DNA of 64,000 nucleotides from Hypericum androsaemum (GCA_963995505.1 OZ023193.1:558001-622000), one strand, 5' to 3'. Shown: positions 39,672-50,131, numbered from the stretch's first letter. The notes: a model not told the origin generated them from the letters alone. Numbers and translations: made by a program.

Positions 39672-39815
39672 GGGGGGGGGGGCGGCGGGAATAAAAAAAA
39701 TGGAGGGGTGGGGCCGGGAATTTTAAAAAAGGGGGGGGGGGAGCGGCGGGAATTTAAAAGGGGGGGTTAATTGGATTTCGCTGACGTCAGCGATGACGTC
39801 AGCGCTTGCGTCAAC
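39672..39815 (+). promoter_or_regulatory. G-tracts and TGACGTCA motifs in the hAT 5' region
   Basis: Two long G-runs (about 39672-39682 and 39731-39742) lie just before three TGACGTC/TTGCGTCA-like motifs at 39782-39813, two of them perfect TGACGTCA palindromes. TGACG pairs are as-1-like sites for TGA bZIP factors. They lie upstream of the transposase remnant and could be its promoter; this is inference. Confidence 0.4.
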
Positions 39816-40138
39816 ATTAGGGGTAAATTACCCTTTTTTTCTTATCATTTTTTTTTGTTATCGTTTTAATCCCTAGGTTACCATTTTTTTTACTGTTGGT
39901 ACTTTTTAAATTTTTTTTTTATAAATTCAGAATTTCTTCCCAACTCTATAAATACCACCTCTTATTCTTCAAATTTTACACATTCCAATCTCAATTCTCT
40001 ACTTCTCTTATTGAAAATTTGAGCTATATAAATTATCTCTCAAGTTTACTAATTAGATATATTAGTCATATTTCTCATATAATTACTCATATTACTATAT
40101 ATTTAATCTTTGTACTCAAGATGGAATTAAACTTTTAG

Positions 40139-40808
40139 ACTCTACATTAGGACCAATTAAACAAGCACTTAATTTATTATGGGCTCGCCCAAAATTGCTA
40201 AAAGATTGGAAAAAATTTTGCAAATTAAACAACATGAAACCAAAACGTTTTCCACAAGATGTTCAACATAGTTGGAATTCGACTTATGATCAAACTAATA
40301 ATATTATGTTACAACCTTACCATTGAGACCTTGTAGAAAAACTAAATGAACTTTTAGAATGTTTTAATTATGCTACACATCTTTTATCGGGTATTTATTA
40401 TCCTACATCTCATTTACTATTATGCAACCGTTTTTATGCCGAACATTAAAATCGATAGTTTACAAAAAGATATTATGGATTTAATGAGTGGATATAGTAT
40501 TAGGAATAATGCTTCTACATCTAATGAACCAACTCCCTCTCCCTCACAAAGGTGAAAAATTAAGTTTTACGGAAAGATTGCTAATGAAAAAACAAAAAAG
40601 ACCCCGAGGAATAAGTTTAACCAATTCAGAATTTGATTTATATCTTAACACACAATTTGATATTCCATTTGTCAAATCTTCTAATTTTGCTTTATTAGAA
40701 TGGTGGAACAACCATGTAGAACAATTTCCGGTTATGTCAATTGTTCCAAAAGAATTGCTTGCTTGTCCGATTTCGACAGTTGCCGTGGAAGTTGGAACAA
40801 ACATTTAG
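40139..40808 (+). pseudogene. hAT transposase remnant
   Basis: Broken plus-strand reading. The first part has LLWARPKLLKDWKKFCKLN and RFPQDVQHSWNSTYD, the rice-sleeper/Daysleeper-type transposase core. The second (from about 40600) is the C-terminal dimerisation domain, with ALLEWWNNHVEQFPVMS and KELLACPISTVAVEVGTN. Internal stops (for example after QPYH near 40324) and loss of the zinc-finger N-terminus show it is inactive. Confidence 0.85.
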
Positions 40809-41660
40809 TGCAGGAGGTATTAAAATTATAGAATTAATTCGAATTCGAATTCGATTATAATTCGATTATAATTCGATTCTAATTCGATTCTAATTCGAAA
40901 ATTCATAATTCGTATTCGATTCGTCTTGTGAAGAATTGAATATGGTTTAATGTTTTGATGAATTCGAATTCGAATAAATTCGATTCGAATTCGTCCGAAT
41001 TCGAACCGTGGTCAGGTCTACTTAGACCTGACAGCTTGGATTGACTCCAACCTTTCACACTCGAAAGGATGGTCCAATTTCTTCGTGGTTGCACTTAACA
41101 AATTCTGGACCTGGAGAAATTTTGAGGTGTGGAAAGAGGGAGAAAAAAGACCCATTAATCAATTTGGTTTTATTTGTAACAGGGTTGCAGAGATGGAAAT
41201 GGCCTGGGATACGGTGGCGTCCATGTCCATTAAGCCTAAACGGGTGGAGAAGTTGGTAGGATGGGAGCCTCCGCCTGTAGGATGGGAACCTCTACTAAAC
41301 TTATCTTGTTGACTTTGGAGTCTATCCAGGTCAGTTTTAGCCTCTATATAAGGGGGGCCACGAATTCAATAAGAGGGCAGTTTTTTTTAAGTTAAAAATC
41401 AACGTGAGTTTGGTATTTTTTTGGTTCTTGCGGGTTGGATTGCTTAGCTAGTCCATTCACTTATCAAACAGAAATTACATCTCCATTTGTGGCGTATTCA
41501 CATCAGATTTTAGGTTAGCGTTTCACTACAGCAACGGGTCGGGTCGAGGTTAACCAACACCAAGGTTCTTGCACAAGGAGCAAACGACGGGTCAAGGTCT
41601 CCACCATTCTGAAGTAGAAAGATCTAGCTTCCGAGTGAATTCCCAACGGGATTCATATCA

Positions 41661-43675
41661 ATATGCACAATCCTAATCAACATACATTTTTAGATTCTCG
41701 CTGATAGATAGATATTCAACATAAATCCATACCTCAGAAGAGGAAGCTCCCTGGATGGTTTATGCTGAATGCGTAGGTGAAGATGAAGCTCAAAAGGTTT
41801 AGGACTGGTAATATGGATTTTTTTGTGTGGACATTGGAAGATGTTTTGCTTTACCTCTTTGGATGCATTTTGTTTGTAAATAATATATTAATTACTATGT
41901 CCACATGACATTTGACGTGTTTTGTATAACAATTTGATGAAATTTCAGGATTCTAACCCTAGAAAATATAATCATTTGGTGTAAAAATAATATAATAATT
42001 AATAAATTTTAGTTTATACAAAAAATATTAAGAATCTAGTTCGAAAGTGTATACTAGTTTGAAATTGACTTACACACTTTAACAAAAAAAAATACTATGA
42101 AAAAATGCATGAGTTTGTATCAAAAGGCTCTTATCATCACTCGTCAATCAGCAACCTAAAGTGGTAGAATGTGTAGTTATGCACGAAAACATATGTAGAG
42201 GATGCTTAGTTAAAGAATAATACAATGTGGAGTGAGAATTGATGAGACCAAGGTACAATCTCTTACGAGTGTTAGGAACAAAAAATTTTAGATTACTTTT
42301 TCCTCCTCCTGGGGAACATATTTGATAAGCTTTAATTGGGTGAATCTAAAAATCGTTAATGGCTGGAAGTGGATTTTCATTGCGATTGTAAACGAAATCC
42401 AAACGATTTGACACGAAAACATACATCCTTTGTTTTTTTTACACCAAACTATAAATACTTTTGAGACTAATCCCGAACTCATACCCTACCCTCCAACTAG
42501 AATATCAGTGTCTCTAAAACGTGGCCGCTTCACGTAAGCATGGCCCGAAACGGGACAAGAAATATTAAAGAGATTCAAATAACCTAAACTAATAATCAAA
42601 GAAAATTCACTTTAAAAGGTATGTATCTTCTTTCCCTTCCCTTCTATTTATACTTTATGCTATATACAAAGTAACATTTTTTTTAAACGAAGACATTTAT
42701 TAACAATGAAAAGTAAATATTTACAATAGATCTCCAAGATACAGAGCCATCCCACACCAAAACCAAAATCCCACCAAAACAGTTAGTCGCTACTTTTTTT
42801 GAAGGAATCTAAATAGAGCGTAAGATCTTGGCCACCAAAAACCTTGGACGTGCGCGACCGAAACAACCACTCGCGGACACGTAAGAGGAGAAGTTCACAA
42901 TTGCAATTCATAGCTCAGAAAATTGCACTATTTTTTGCTCCCAAATACTGGGGATCATGAGACCTACGAATAATAGTAATAATGGTCGGGGTTGGTTGAA
43001 ACTAAAACGCGCTGTATCTTAGTTGATGACAAAAAAATATCGGTTTTATAAATGACCTCTCATGAGGCTATACAAACATCACTAAATCCGTGATAGTACC
43101 AAATAGAGCAAACTAAATCTTTTCTGGCATATTAGCCCTAAGATCCAACCAAGCGGAGAAAGACGAGGTAATGCAGCGCACCACACACCACCTAATGCCA
43201 ACCTTCCATGTAATATAATTCCATAACCACAGAGAAAATTACAATGAAGAAAAAAATGCGCACTTGTCTCGTCTACGTTACTGCATAAAAAACATAAATA
43301 GTCCCAAGCTTCAATCCGATTTGTTCTTATTAAAAAATCCTTAGTTGAAATTTTTCCACGGAGTAGTACAAAGTAAAATTTGATATAGTAAAATGGAAAT
43401 GTTCTATATATAATTCTAATCTAAAATATCAGGTTAAATAATGCAACGGACACGTCATTTCCTCCTTATATAATCCGATTTGTTTTTACATTGAGGTTCC
43501 TCTTGTTGGCGGTAGCCACGTAGTGAATATGCTCTACTTGTTTAGTGTACTGTGTCGTTTGTATTGACAGAATTCGGATTATTCGAATTCGTATCCGAAA
43601 TAATTTTAGATATAAAAAATTTATTATTCAGATTCGGATAAAAAAATAGCAATTTTGGATAATGAGAAATTCGAA
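41661..43675. repeat. 2-kb dispersed duplicate, copy 1
   Basis: Nearly identical to 61324-63351 by eye, same orientation, with scattered substitutions and a few small indels. It starts ATATGCACAATCCTAATCAA and ends GGATAATGAGAAATTCGAA in both. It includes a LINE 3' fragment (42675-43366) and one end of a hAT-like element. Confidence 0.92.
42675..43366 (-). mobile_element. 5'-truncated LINE fragment (zinc-binding region and 3' end)
   Basis: The minus strand reads FLIRTNRIEAWDYLCFLCS followed by a HFFLHC pattern, the zf-RVT region of plant LINEs. It continues to a poly-A tail beside 42675. The flanking 10-bp repeats TACAAAGTAA (42665-42674 and 43367-43376) are its target duplication. The same fragment with the same repeats occurs in the second copy (62349-63039). 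Confidence 0.75.
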
Positions 43676-43736
43676 GCCTCCGCCTGTAGGATGGGAGCCT
43701 CCGCCTGTAGGATGGGAACCTCTACCTGTAGGATGG

Positions 43737-44235
43737 TGGAAAGTCAACACGGATGGGGCAAGGAGAGCTTCTAGGAACAAGGCTGCTGCATGTGGGTTAA
43801 TACGGGACCATAACGGGTCGTGGGTTGGTGGTTTTGCGTGTAATCGCGGGACTTGTACAAGCGTAATGGCAGAACTTTGGGCAGTGTTTGAAGGCCTCTC
43901 ACTAGCTTGGAGGATGGGGCCCAAATCAATTATCCTGGAGGTGAACTCTAGGATCGTAGCTGATTATATCCAAGACAAGTGAGCCGGCCAACCACACACC
44001 CCCTCTATATTACTCGACATCAGAGAAATCCTTGACCGGGAGTGGTCGGTAAATGTGGCTCATGTTTATTGCGAAGCTAATTCGTGTGCGGATTGGCTCG
44101 CCAACCACGACTTTTTATTGGACTTAGGAACCAGCTATTTCTGTAATACCCCGATGGATATTCAGCACCTTTTGCTTAGGGACATAAGTGACATCTTATT
44201 TCTGAAATCGGTTGTAACTTTTTTCGATGATTAAA
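43737..44235 (+). pseudogene. LINE RNase H domain
   Basis: WKVNTDGARRASRNKAAACG begins the domain (first catalytic Asp in NTDGA). VMAELWAVFEGLSLAW carries the catalytic Glu, and EVNSRIVADYIQ continues; the usual EtDS Asp is Asn here. After a stop at 43981 the frame resumes with AHVYCEANSCADWLAN, the last motif. It belongs to the LINE whose main body ends at 41295. Confidence 0.85.
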
Positions 44236-44613
44236 TAAAATTCCCGCAAAAAAAAAAAGTGTGCAAAACAACAAATGGTCCAGGAAAGAGAAAATGCACT
44301 CCCGGATGAAGGATATGAGTTGGAGATAGAATAGAATATTTCTTGTCCTTTAGCAAAACTGAATTGGTTAGATATTTTTCCCATTATTTAACCAGACCCA
44401 CCCAGAAATCCCCCAAACAAATTATAGAAAGTTCCAGAAAATGCCGCCGAAAATTTTATAAAAGCCCACCCAACCCCCAACCCAAAAGCCATAACTAACC
44501 CAACAGAAAGAAAACTCTTCCCCTTTAGAGCCCTCCTCCTCTGGGAGTCCTCCTTAACGGCCCTCCTTGTTCTTCCCATCGAAAAGTTCCTCTTCCTCCT
44601 TTCCCATCCAAAC

Positions 44614-45138
44614 ATGGCTATCACCCTTCTCATCCCCCTCCTCCTGTGCGCCGCACTGTGGTCAGCAGCTTCCGCTCCTCCTCCCCCAGCATCCCACGAC
44701 GTCGCTCCTCCTCCCCCGACGTTCACCGGCGGAGATGTTCTTCCTCTGGTGGAGGAAGGAACCGACCTGCTATGGTCTGTGATTTCGCTACCGCCGCCCG
44801 AGGACGGAAACTCCGCCAAGAAGAGGGTGCTCTCCTGGCTTGGGGCAATTCTTGTTTTGTCTACGGTCATGATATTGGCGGCGGGTTATAAGAAGATAAG
44901 AACTCCCAACGCAATGGTGGAAAAACCGACCCCTACCCGTCGACAAGCAAAGCGCTCGAAGAACTGGCTGAAGCGAATCACCGAAAAACTGAAGGAGTTA
45001 AATATCTACGCTGATCGTCGGATCGGGAGGTGCGGCAAGGTCTTGTTGGCTTGCTCGGTTGCGTTCGTCATTATCCTTTACCTTGTGGTTTTTCAGAAGC
45101 TCTATGAGTTGTTCTTGAGTCCCTGGAAAGGAAAATGA
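44614..45138 (+). CDS. Unknown small membrane protein, intronless
   Basis: A single open frame of 174 aa; I recognise no named family. The N-terminus (MAITLLIPLLLCAALWSAAS) is a strong signal peptide. It is followed by a Pro-rich segment (about 22-40) and a hydrophobic helix at about 75-92 (LGAILVLSTVMILAAGY). A very basic stretch (about 93-130, RRQAKRSKNWLKRI) and a second hydrophobic helix near 143-162 (LLACSVAFVIILYLVVF) come next, then a short basic tail ending GKGK... A secretory-pathway protein with two membrane spans is the simplest reading. The ATG sits in a CT-rich leader, and AATAAA occurs about 15 bp after the stop. It lies 350 bp beyond the LINE's 3' end and has GC-rich coding composition unlike its flanks, which supports a real gene. 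Confidence 0.75.
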   Translation: MAITLLIPLLLCAALWSAASAPPPPASHDVAPPPPTFTGGDVLPLVEEGTDLLWSVISLPPPEDGNSAKKRVLSWLGAILVLSTVMILAAGYKKIRTPNAMVEKPTPTRRQAKRSKNWLKRITEKLKELNIYADRRIGRCGKVLLACSVAFVIILYLVVFQKLYELFLSPWKGK

Positions 45139-46968
45139 AAATTTACTGTTGTTGAATAAACTCGGTCGTAGACAGTAGTTTCCAACTCTTTCTTGTTTGT
45201 AGCCACTGCATTTTGGGCCTTCGAGGTTATTAATGTGAATAAAAAAGTAACAGAGTTCCAAATATTATTATATCCTTCTTTAAGATTATGAACATCGTTC
45301 ACTTAATCAGTTAAAATAGTATTCGTTCAATAGAAGTCAACCACCAAGCGGATGTCTGTGGGGGGCTCACCGCCGGTCCCGGAGCCTCAGCCGCCAATGA
45401 GGGGGAGGTTCGTGAACACGATGAGGGGGACGGGGAGGCCACACTTGACCATCTCTCCGGAAGGGCACAGGTGGGAACAGTTGCAAGAGGGCAGATTCCT
45501 GGGTAATATATATTTTCTCGTATCAAAGTAAATTTCTCGTATCAAAGTGCTATATATATCAAACAAAATAATATATATATTTTCTTTCTATTTTATTCGG
45601 ATGGGTAAATTAAGTTGAGACATTGCTAGAGTTCAATTCCTGGGACCCGTTTTATAATGCATCAAAGATAACTTACTTCATGATATAAAATTTTGAATTA
45701 AATATTAAAATTTTAATATGATATTATATCGGTTAGATTAGATTGCACATAATAAGATGCGAGGTAAAGTCTCTACACCTAACTCCGGCTCAATGATTCT
45801 AAAAAGAAAACTCCGGCTCGGTACATTGGGCAGTTTGCATTGGATGCCACAGAGAGAAACTCCCCGGTTTCTTGGAAGCTTTCGAGCTATTTTCGTTTCT
45901 TGATAGGCCTAACCAGAAATCTCCATCTCCATGGTTGGAGTTGGTTTCCGTTTAGATGTCCCAATAGCCCAAATTAAGCCTACTAATAGGTCCAATGGGC
46001 CATACGACTTACAGTTGGTTGAAAAATTATTGCTCGATAAAATAGCATGTGCCATATTAGAGAATCTATTAAAAATATAATAAATGTGCATAGAATTTTT
46101 TATAGTAATTTAATAATTTACCAAGTGAATGATTAATTGTTATATATTTGCATGTATATCGTATATTTTTATCACAACATATTTTATCCTATGTTATTTC
46201 TGCAGGTGTTATTGACATTAACATGCAAATAATAACTCATCTTAATTTCAAATTTACATATCATAACAACATTTAATTCTAATTTCCAGGTGTATAACAA
46301 ACTTTTCAAATGCACAAACGAACAAAATAAAATAATTTCCAACCGTGTAAATATTTACTTCATAAAAAGATAAGCCAGCCTAATGGAGAGCTCTACAAGC
46401 AAATGAAGGAGATCAACATTCTTCTGCTGCAGAATTAGCTTATATTCTATAATGAGTAGACTGATTAAAGAAAACATGATTTCAAAAGAAGCAAATCCAA
46501 TAACAATTCCAGATAGCATATGCCTGGATCCTGCAAGTACTTGGCTACTAACTGATCAGTACACTATGAAGTTCCACTAGGAAATCGTAGAAACCGTTGC
46601 GCTAGTATGAGTTAAAGTGGTAGTTTGACATGGGAATTAGACTATATATTCACAATGCTGACGGAATCGATTTGTGTATGTCGGTTTTTACACGTCAAAT
46701 CATGAAGTAGAGCGCAAACCGCTGATTGTTAAACCGTCTGCAGTACGCGGAACCAGGAGCTCTGATCTCTGCAGGAGGCTTACATACATCTTTGCAATGT
46801 CACTGCAGAAGTCGATTATGGATGATGAAAACTGCGTATAAGCTCCAAGAACAAACATCCAGATACTACTATCCCTGCTACAAAAAATCCTGTTAGAAGT
46901 CTGTGGTTGACTGTTTGTTGATCTGAAGCTACTGCAAAAGATCTTCTTTTGACCCAGGTCAGAAAAAA
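45139..46968. other. Intergenic between the membrane-protein and presenilin genes
   Basis: Mostly AT-rich with no recognised gene. A GC-rich island at 45345-45490 stands out and has an open plus-strand reading (GGSPPVPEPQPPMRGRF) of unknown origin. It is too short to call. Confidence 0.4.
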
Positions 46969-48307
46969 ACAAGATTCGTTGAAATACCGACGATTAAAGG
47001 CTCCAACAACAACCGAGTTGAGAAGTAAAAGATAACACCTAAGCCAATGGAAATAGGGAGAGCTGGTAGACCCCTGGGGAAAACTGAACAGAATAAGAGT
47101 GCAGCCAAGTCCAGAAATAATTCCGAGGTAGCAAGCATACACCGTCATCAAATCATACATTGCAGCCCTACCCACAAGAACACTGTAGAAGACAAAGTCT
47201 CCAAGACCGAGCTTAGTACTCTCATTACCCGAATTCTGCACGTCAATAAGAGGAGGCATTTCCTCATCGTCAACAATCTGAGATTGAAGATCGCCAACCA
47301 CCGTGGAACACTCCAACTGATTTCCGATAGGGGGTGGAATCTCCGGAGAAGATGCCACCAACAAGGATCCCTCAAACAAATCGTTAAACCGTGCAGCATC
47401 AAAATTCTCCAAGATCCTTGCAGTATCGAAATTCTCAAAGATGTTTGAAATATCATACATGTCACCACTCCAGCCCCGGGAACCTGTAATCTCAGAAACA
47501 GTCGGTCGAGCCTCATAAACCAATCCTGGGATCTCGTCCTTCCGGCTCTCTGCCAACTCCAGAAGCAGCTTAATCGGGCCATGAGGGGACAAGACAGCCA
47601 CCAAGTCGTAAACAGCCAATGCCACCAGCAAAACCCACGTAGTCCACTCCGGCAACTTGGTAAGCCAAACAGCCGCAATTATCCCCAGCACTACCATATA
47701 CCCTTGCCTCAGAATAATCGGGATTCCACGAGAACACAACGACAGAACCCCGACGATCGTAAAATTGAACAACAGCACGAAAAACGTGATCACATCGATC
47801 GGTATAGAGCAGTACTCGACAAATGCCAAAAAGATCGCCCCTCCCATTCCACCTACACAAAACAAGCACACCAATTAAATTAAAGGAGGAACCAACCAAC
47901 GTACTGTCTTCACAAACCAATGTTATCACTCAACACATATCCCGGAAACTTTCACGTCAAATCACTTAAGCCTTTTGAGATAGAACCTATCATATCACAG
48001 AGGAGTACAGTATAAACTAGAAAGAAAGGAAAGAAAGAATACCCAAGATAGCGAAGGTGGAGAAGCGTTGTTGGCGGTTGAAGAAGGAGGCGGAGGCCAT
48101 GAAGAAGGTGGAGCCAGCGAGGACGACGACAAGGACGAGCGCCTCGAGGAGGGCGGCGCGGAGCTTGACGGAGGCGGGGTTCTCCACGAAGACCGATTTG
48201 ACGTCGGTGCTCGGCCGCGGCAGATCAGCACCACCACGAGCATGCACATCGAAACAGGCGCCATCAGCCCTACGATCTCCGCTCCGATCGTGTCGAGACT
48301 CCGCCAT
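46969..48307 (-). CDS. Presenilin-like aspartyl protease, reading frame apparently disrupted
   Basis: Presenilins are the catalytic subunit of gamma-secretase and act in endomembranes. Two exons: 48043-48307 and 46969-47852, joined across a GT-AG intron in ...RFSTFAILG/GMGGAIFL. Both catalytic aspartates are present: VYDLVAVLSPHGP (TM6) and LGLGDFVFYSVLVG (TM7). A hydrophilic loop of about 110 residues lies between. The PALP motif (LPALPISIGLGVIFY) and C-terminus (TRLLLEPLIVGISTNLVFF, then stop) are there, but one base out of frame: a GGGG run at 47071-47074 seems one base too long. At the N-terminus, TM1 (IVGLMAPVSMCMLVVVLIC) lies in a different frame from both the ATG at 48307 and the TDVKSVF that follows, so compensating shifts flank it. 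An alternative ATG at 48372 is in the TM1 frame. Either a recent pseudogene or base errors in the assembly. Confidence 0.85.
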
Positions 48308-48420
48308 GAGATTCCTCTCTCCCGGTCTCTTCGGTGGGGAATTTCGTCGAGCAGGTGGCGGGTCGGTGGCATTTTGGCGCGAATTACATGAACCTTGTAC
48401 TCTTCTTTTGGTCAACTTCG

Positions 48421-48562
48421 CCTCTTGTAAAGGACCGGGAGGTGTAGTCATTGTTGGGAATTGTTTTTTTCTCTTTATATCTTGATTTATTAGATTGTTA
48501 GTTTTGGTTTTTATAATGAGAGAGATATGGTCAGATTTATGTATTTTCCATTTCCTATAGAC
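48421..48562. repeat. Direct repeat upstream of presenilin, copy 1
   Basis: About 140 bp beginning CCTCTTGTAAAGG, with TAGTCATTGTTGGGAATTG and ending TTTCCATTTCCTATAGA. It recurs at 49120-49260 in the same orientation. It lies 50-110 bp upstream of the possible presenilin starts, so it is leader or core-promoter DNA. Confidence 0.85.
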
Positions 48563-49119
48563 ATATCAAGAATGTTAAAGAAATTATTTTAGGATACTAA
48601 ATATTATAATTAAGATTTATATTACTTGAGTTATAAGAAAAGGGTTATGTTATGTATCTATTAAGATTTATACTGTGTTTTTCTTCTTCTCCAGTCGTTA
48701 ATTTAAAATAAGCAAGGTAATTTTTTTAACTTTACCAAAAAATTTTAAATAGAATTAATCTAGTTTATAGAATTCGAACCTTAGCGTCCCTCAATCTCAA
48801 GAGAGTTCGTACTTGAAGGTTGTTTCTATAACACAAAGACCACTGACACCAAGATCCAGAAAGAATGACTAGCCATTCTTCGCATCTCTGCCCGGAGTTT
48901 CCCTGGAAGGTTTATATGGCATCAACTTGGTTTATATGGCATCAACTTTTGCATGAATCTCCTATCCTTTTTGCATCTTTCAACTACTCGAAGTTGTACA
49001 GGCAGCAGTTAACACAATATGTGAATAACTCAGATTAAATCTATTCGACATTGAAACATAAGAGGGCGATCTTCCCTTAAAAATTACAGCAGAAGTCATC
49101 TCATCTCATCTCAAAGATA

Positions 49120-49260
49120 CCTCTTGTAAAGGCGTAGTCATTGTTGGGAATTGTTTTTCTCTCTTTAAGTCTTGATTTATTAGATTGTTAGTTTTGGGTT
49201 TTTATAATGAGAGAGATATGGTCAGATTTATGTATCTTCCATTTCCTATAGAAATTATTT
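49120..49260. repeat. Direct repeat upstream of presenilin, copy 2
   Basis: Second copy of the element at 48421-48562, about 560 bp further upstream, differing by a few substitutions and a short deletion. No transposon ends are seen; a local segmental duplication is likely. Confidence 0.85.
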
Positions 49261-49274
49261 AGGACGCTGACCGT

Positions 49275-49380
49275 TGGGAGCCCACGTGGTGACTTAAACG
49301 GGCACGTGACTTGGGAGCAAACGACGTCGTGTTACGGACGCTCGAGGAGAAGGAGCCAATCCTGGCTGGACACGTATTAA
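49275..49380. promoter_or_regulatory. Cluster of ACGT-core motifs
   Basis: Four ACGT cores in under 100 bp: CCACGTGG (49282-49289), GCACGTGAC (49302-49310), ACGACGTCGT (49321-49330) and ACACGTATT (from 49370). CACGTG is the G-box bound by bZIP and bHLH factors; GACGTC is a C-box. Nearest annotated start is presenilin, about 1 kb away. Promoter function is inferred. Confidence 0.45.
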
Positions 49381-50131
49381 GTCATCTGGGATGATTCGTA
49401 AATTTGGCGGATGAGAGTTTTGTAAATAGCCTGATCCGAGTACCTCACTTTATCAGGTCTAGAACTAATTTCCAGGTTTCTTTTGCTGATGGCTGAGGTC
49501 ATTTTAGCTAGTAATCATTGAGGTCCCCTTAAGGGTTAGGAGACATTATGTTCCAACTCTTGTACTAGCAGATCAGAATGTATCCTTTAAAATATGATGA
49601 AATGAAAGAAAGGTCTCAGTTTTGGCCTTGAGAAAAGTGGTGTGTGTCCCAAGAGCTAAGGTTTCTCTTCTTATGCTCATCTTTCTTTCCAAACTTCAAG
49701 TATATCCATGGATTTATCCGAACAGACTTGATTTTATCGAGTTCTCTTCGACGTATTGGCTCCAAGAACTAACTCACCCTCTATCAGTTCAAAGGAAGAA
49801 GATGATCCCGTCTGTTGTGGCTTTATTTGTCTGTGTTCTTATGCGTCGGTTTCAGGCTCTGTCGACTTCTATCTGTCTGAAGTGGGGCATGCAAGATTGA
49901 TATGTATTACAAAGAAATGAAGTTGGTGTTCTAGTGAAAATTATGTTTGTGAATGGGTGATAGCAAGTTGTGAAGTTGGAGTTTGAGTTTAATAGTAAGG
50001 ACCCATGCTTATGATATAGATCATAGGGCCGAAAGTAATTTATCCATGAAAAAAAGATATTATGTCTCAAAATAGAACCGAAACTAATCGATATCATGAG
50101 CTAAAAATGTAGTGATTGGTATAAATAATCT
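49381..50131. other. Intergenic, 3' of the E2 copy A
   Basis: No gene recognised. A 92-codon plus-strand open frame at 49622-49900 has no family resemblance and ordinary intergenic composition. Confidence 0.4.

Larger units (their letters stand above)
39422..41020 (+). mobile_element. hAT element with transposase remnant, nested in the LINE
   Basis: A 1599-bp element with termini TAGACCTG[G/A]CCAC and perfect 8-bp duplications CTTAGACC at 39414-39421 and 41021-41028. Both subterminal zones are dense arrays of ATTCGAATTCG-type motifs (39428-39655 and 40833-41000), probably transposase-binding sites. The interior carries a shortened transposase. Insertion occurred inside the LINE zinc-binding region, whose reading resumes at 41029. 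Confidence 0.92.
41296..43675. other. Composite insertion splitting the LINE before RNase H
   Basis: The LINE reads WEPPPVG repeats up to 41295 and resumes at about 43676 with the same WEPPPVG repeats and then WWKVNTDGA. Some 35 bp of LINE sequence (CCTCCGCCTGTAGGATGGGA with flanks) are present on both sides, too long for a usual target duplication. The insert consists of a 365-bp piece resembling an LTR (TATATAAG box near 41347) followed by a 2-kb segment shared with 61324-63351. Confidence 0.7.
34175..44258 (+). mobile_element. Full-length LINE (L1-like), interrupted by two insertions
   Basis: Bounded by 13-bp target duplications GTGTGCAAAACAA at 34162-34174 and 44259-44271, the right one directly after a poly-A tail (44248-44258). 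Order on the plus strand: leader, ORF1, ORF2 endonuclease, reverse transcriptase, zinc-binding region, RNase H, AATAAAA-containing 3' end. A hAT element (39422-41020) splits the zinc-binding part. A composite insertion (41296-43675) splits the hinge before RNase H. Removing both leaves about 6.1 kb, a normal size for plant L1 elements. Numerous stops make it inactive. Confidence 0.9.

Noticed and set aside
41296..43675. Helitron as the explanation of the composite insertion (left end TCTACTA resembles a Helitron start)
   Set aside because: No CTRR 3' end with a hairpin, no A/T insertion site, and LINE sequence is duplicated at the borders, which Helitrons do not do.
49622..49900. 92-codon plus-strand open frame
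   Set aside because: No recognisable domain, no homologous counterpart in the duplicated E2 block, ordinary intergenic composition.
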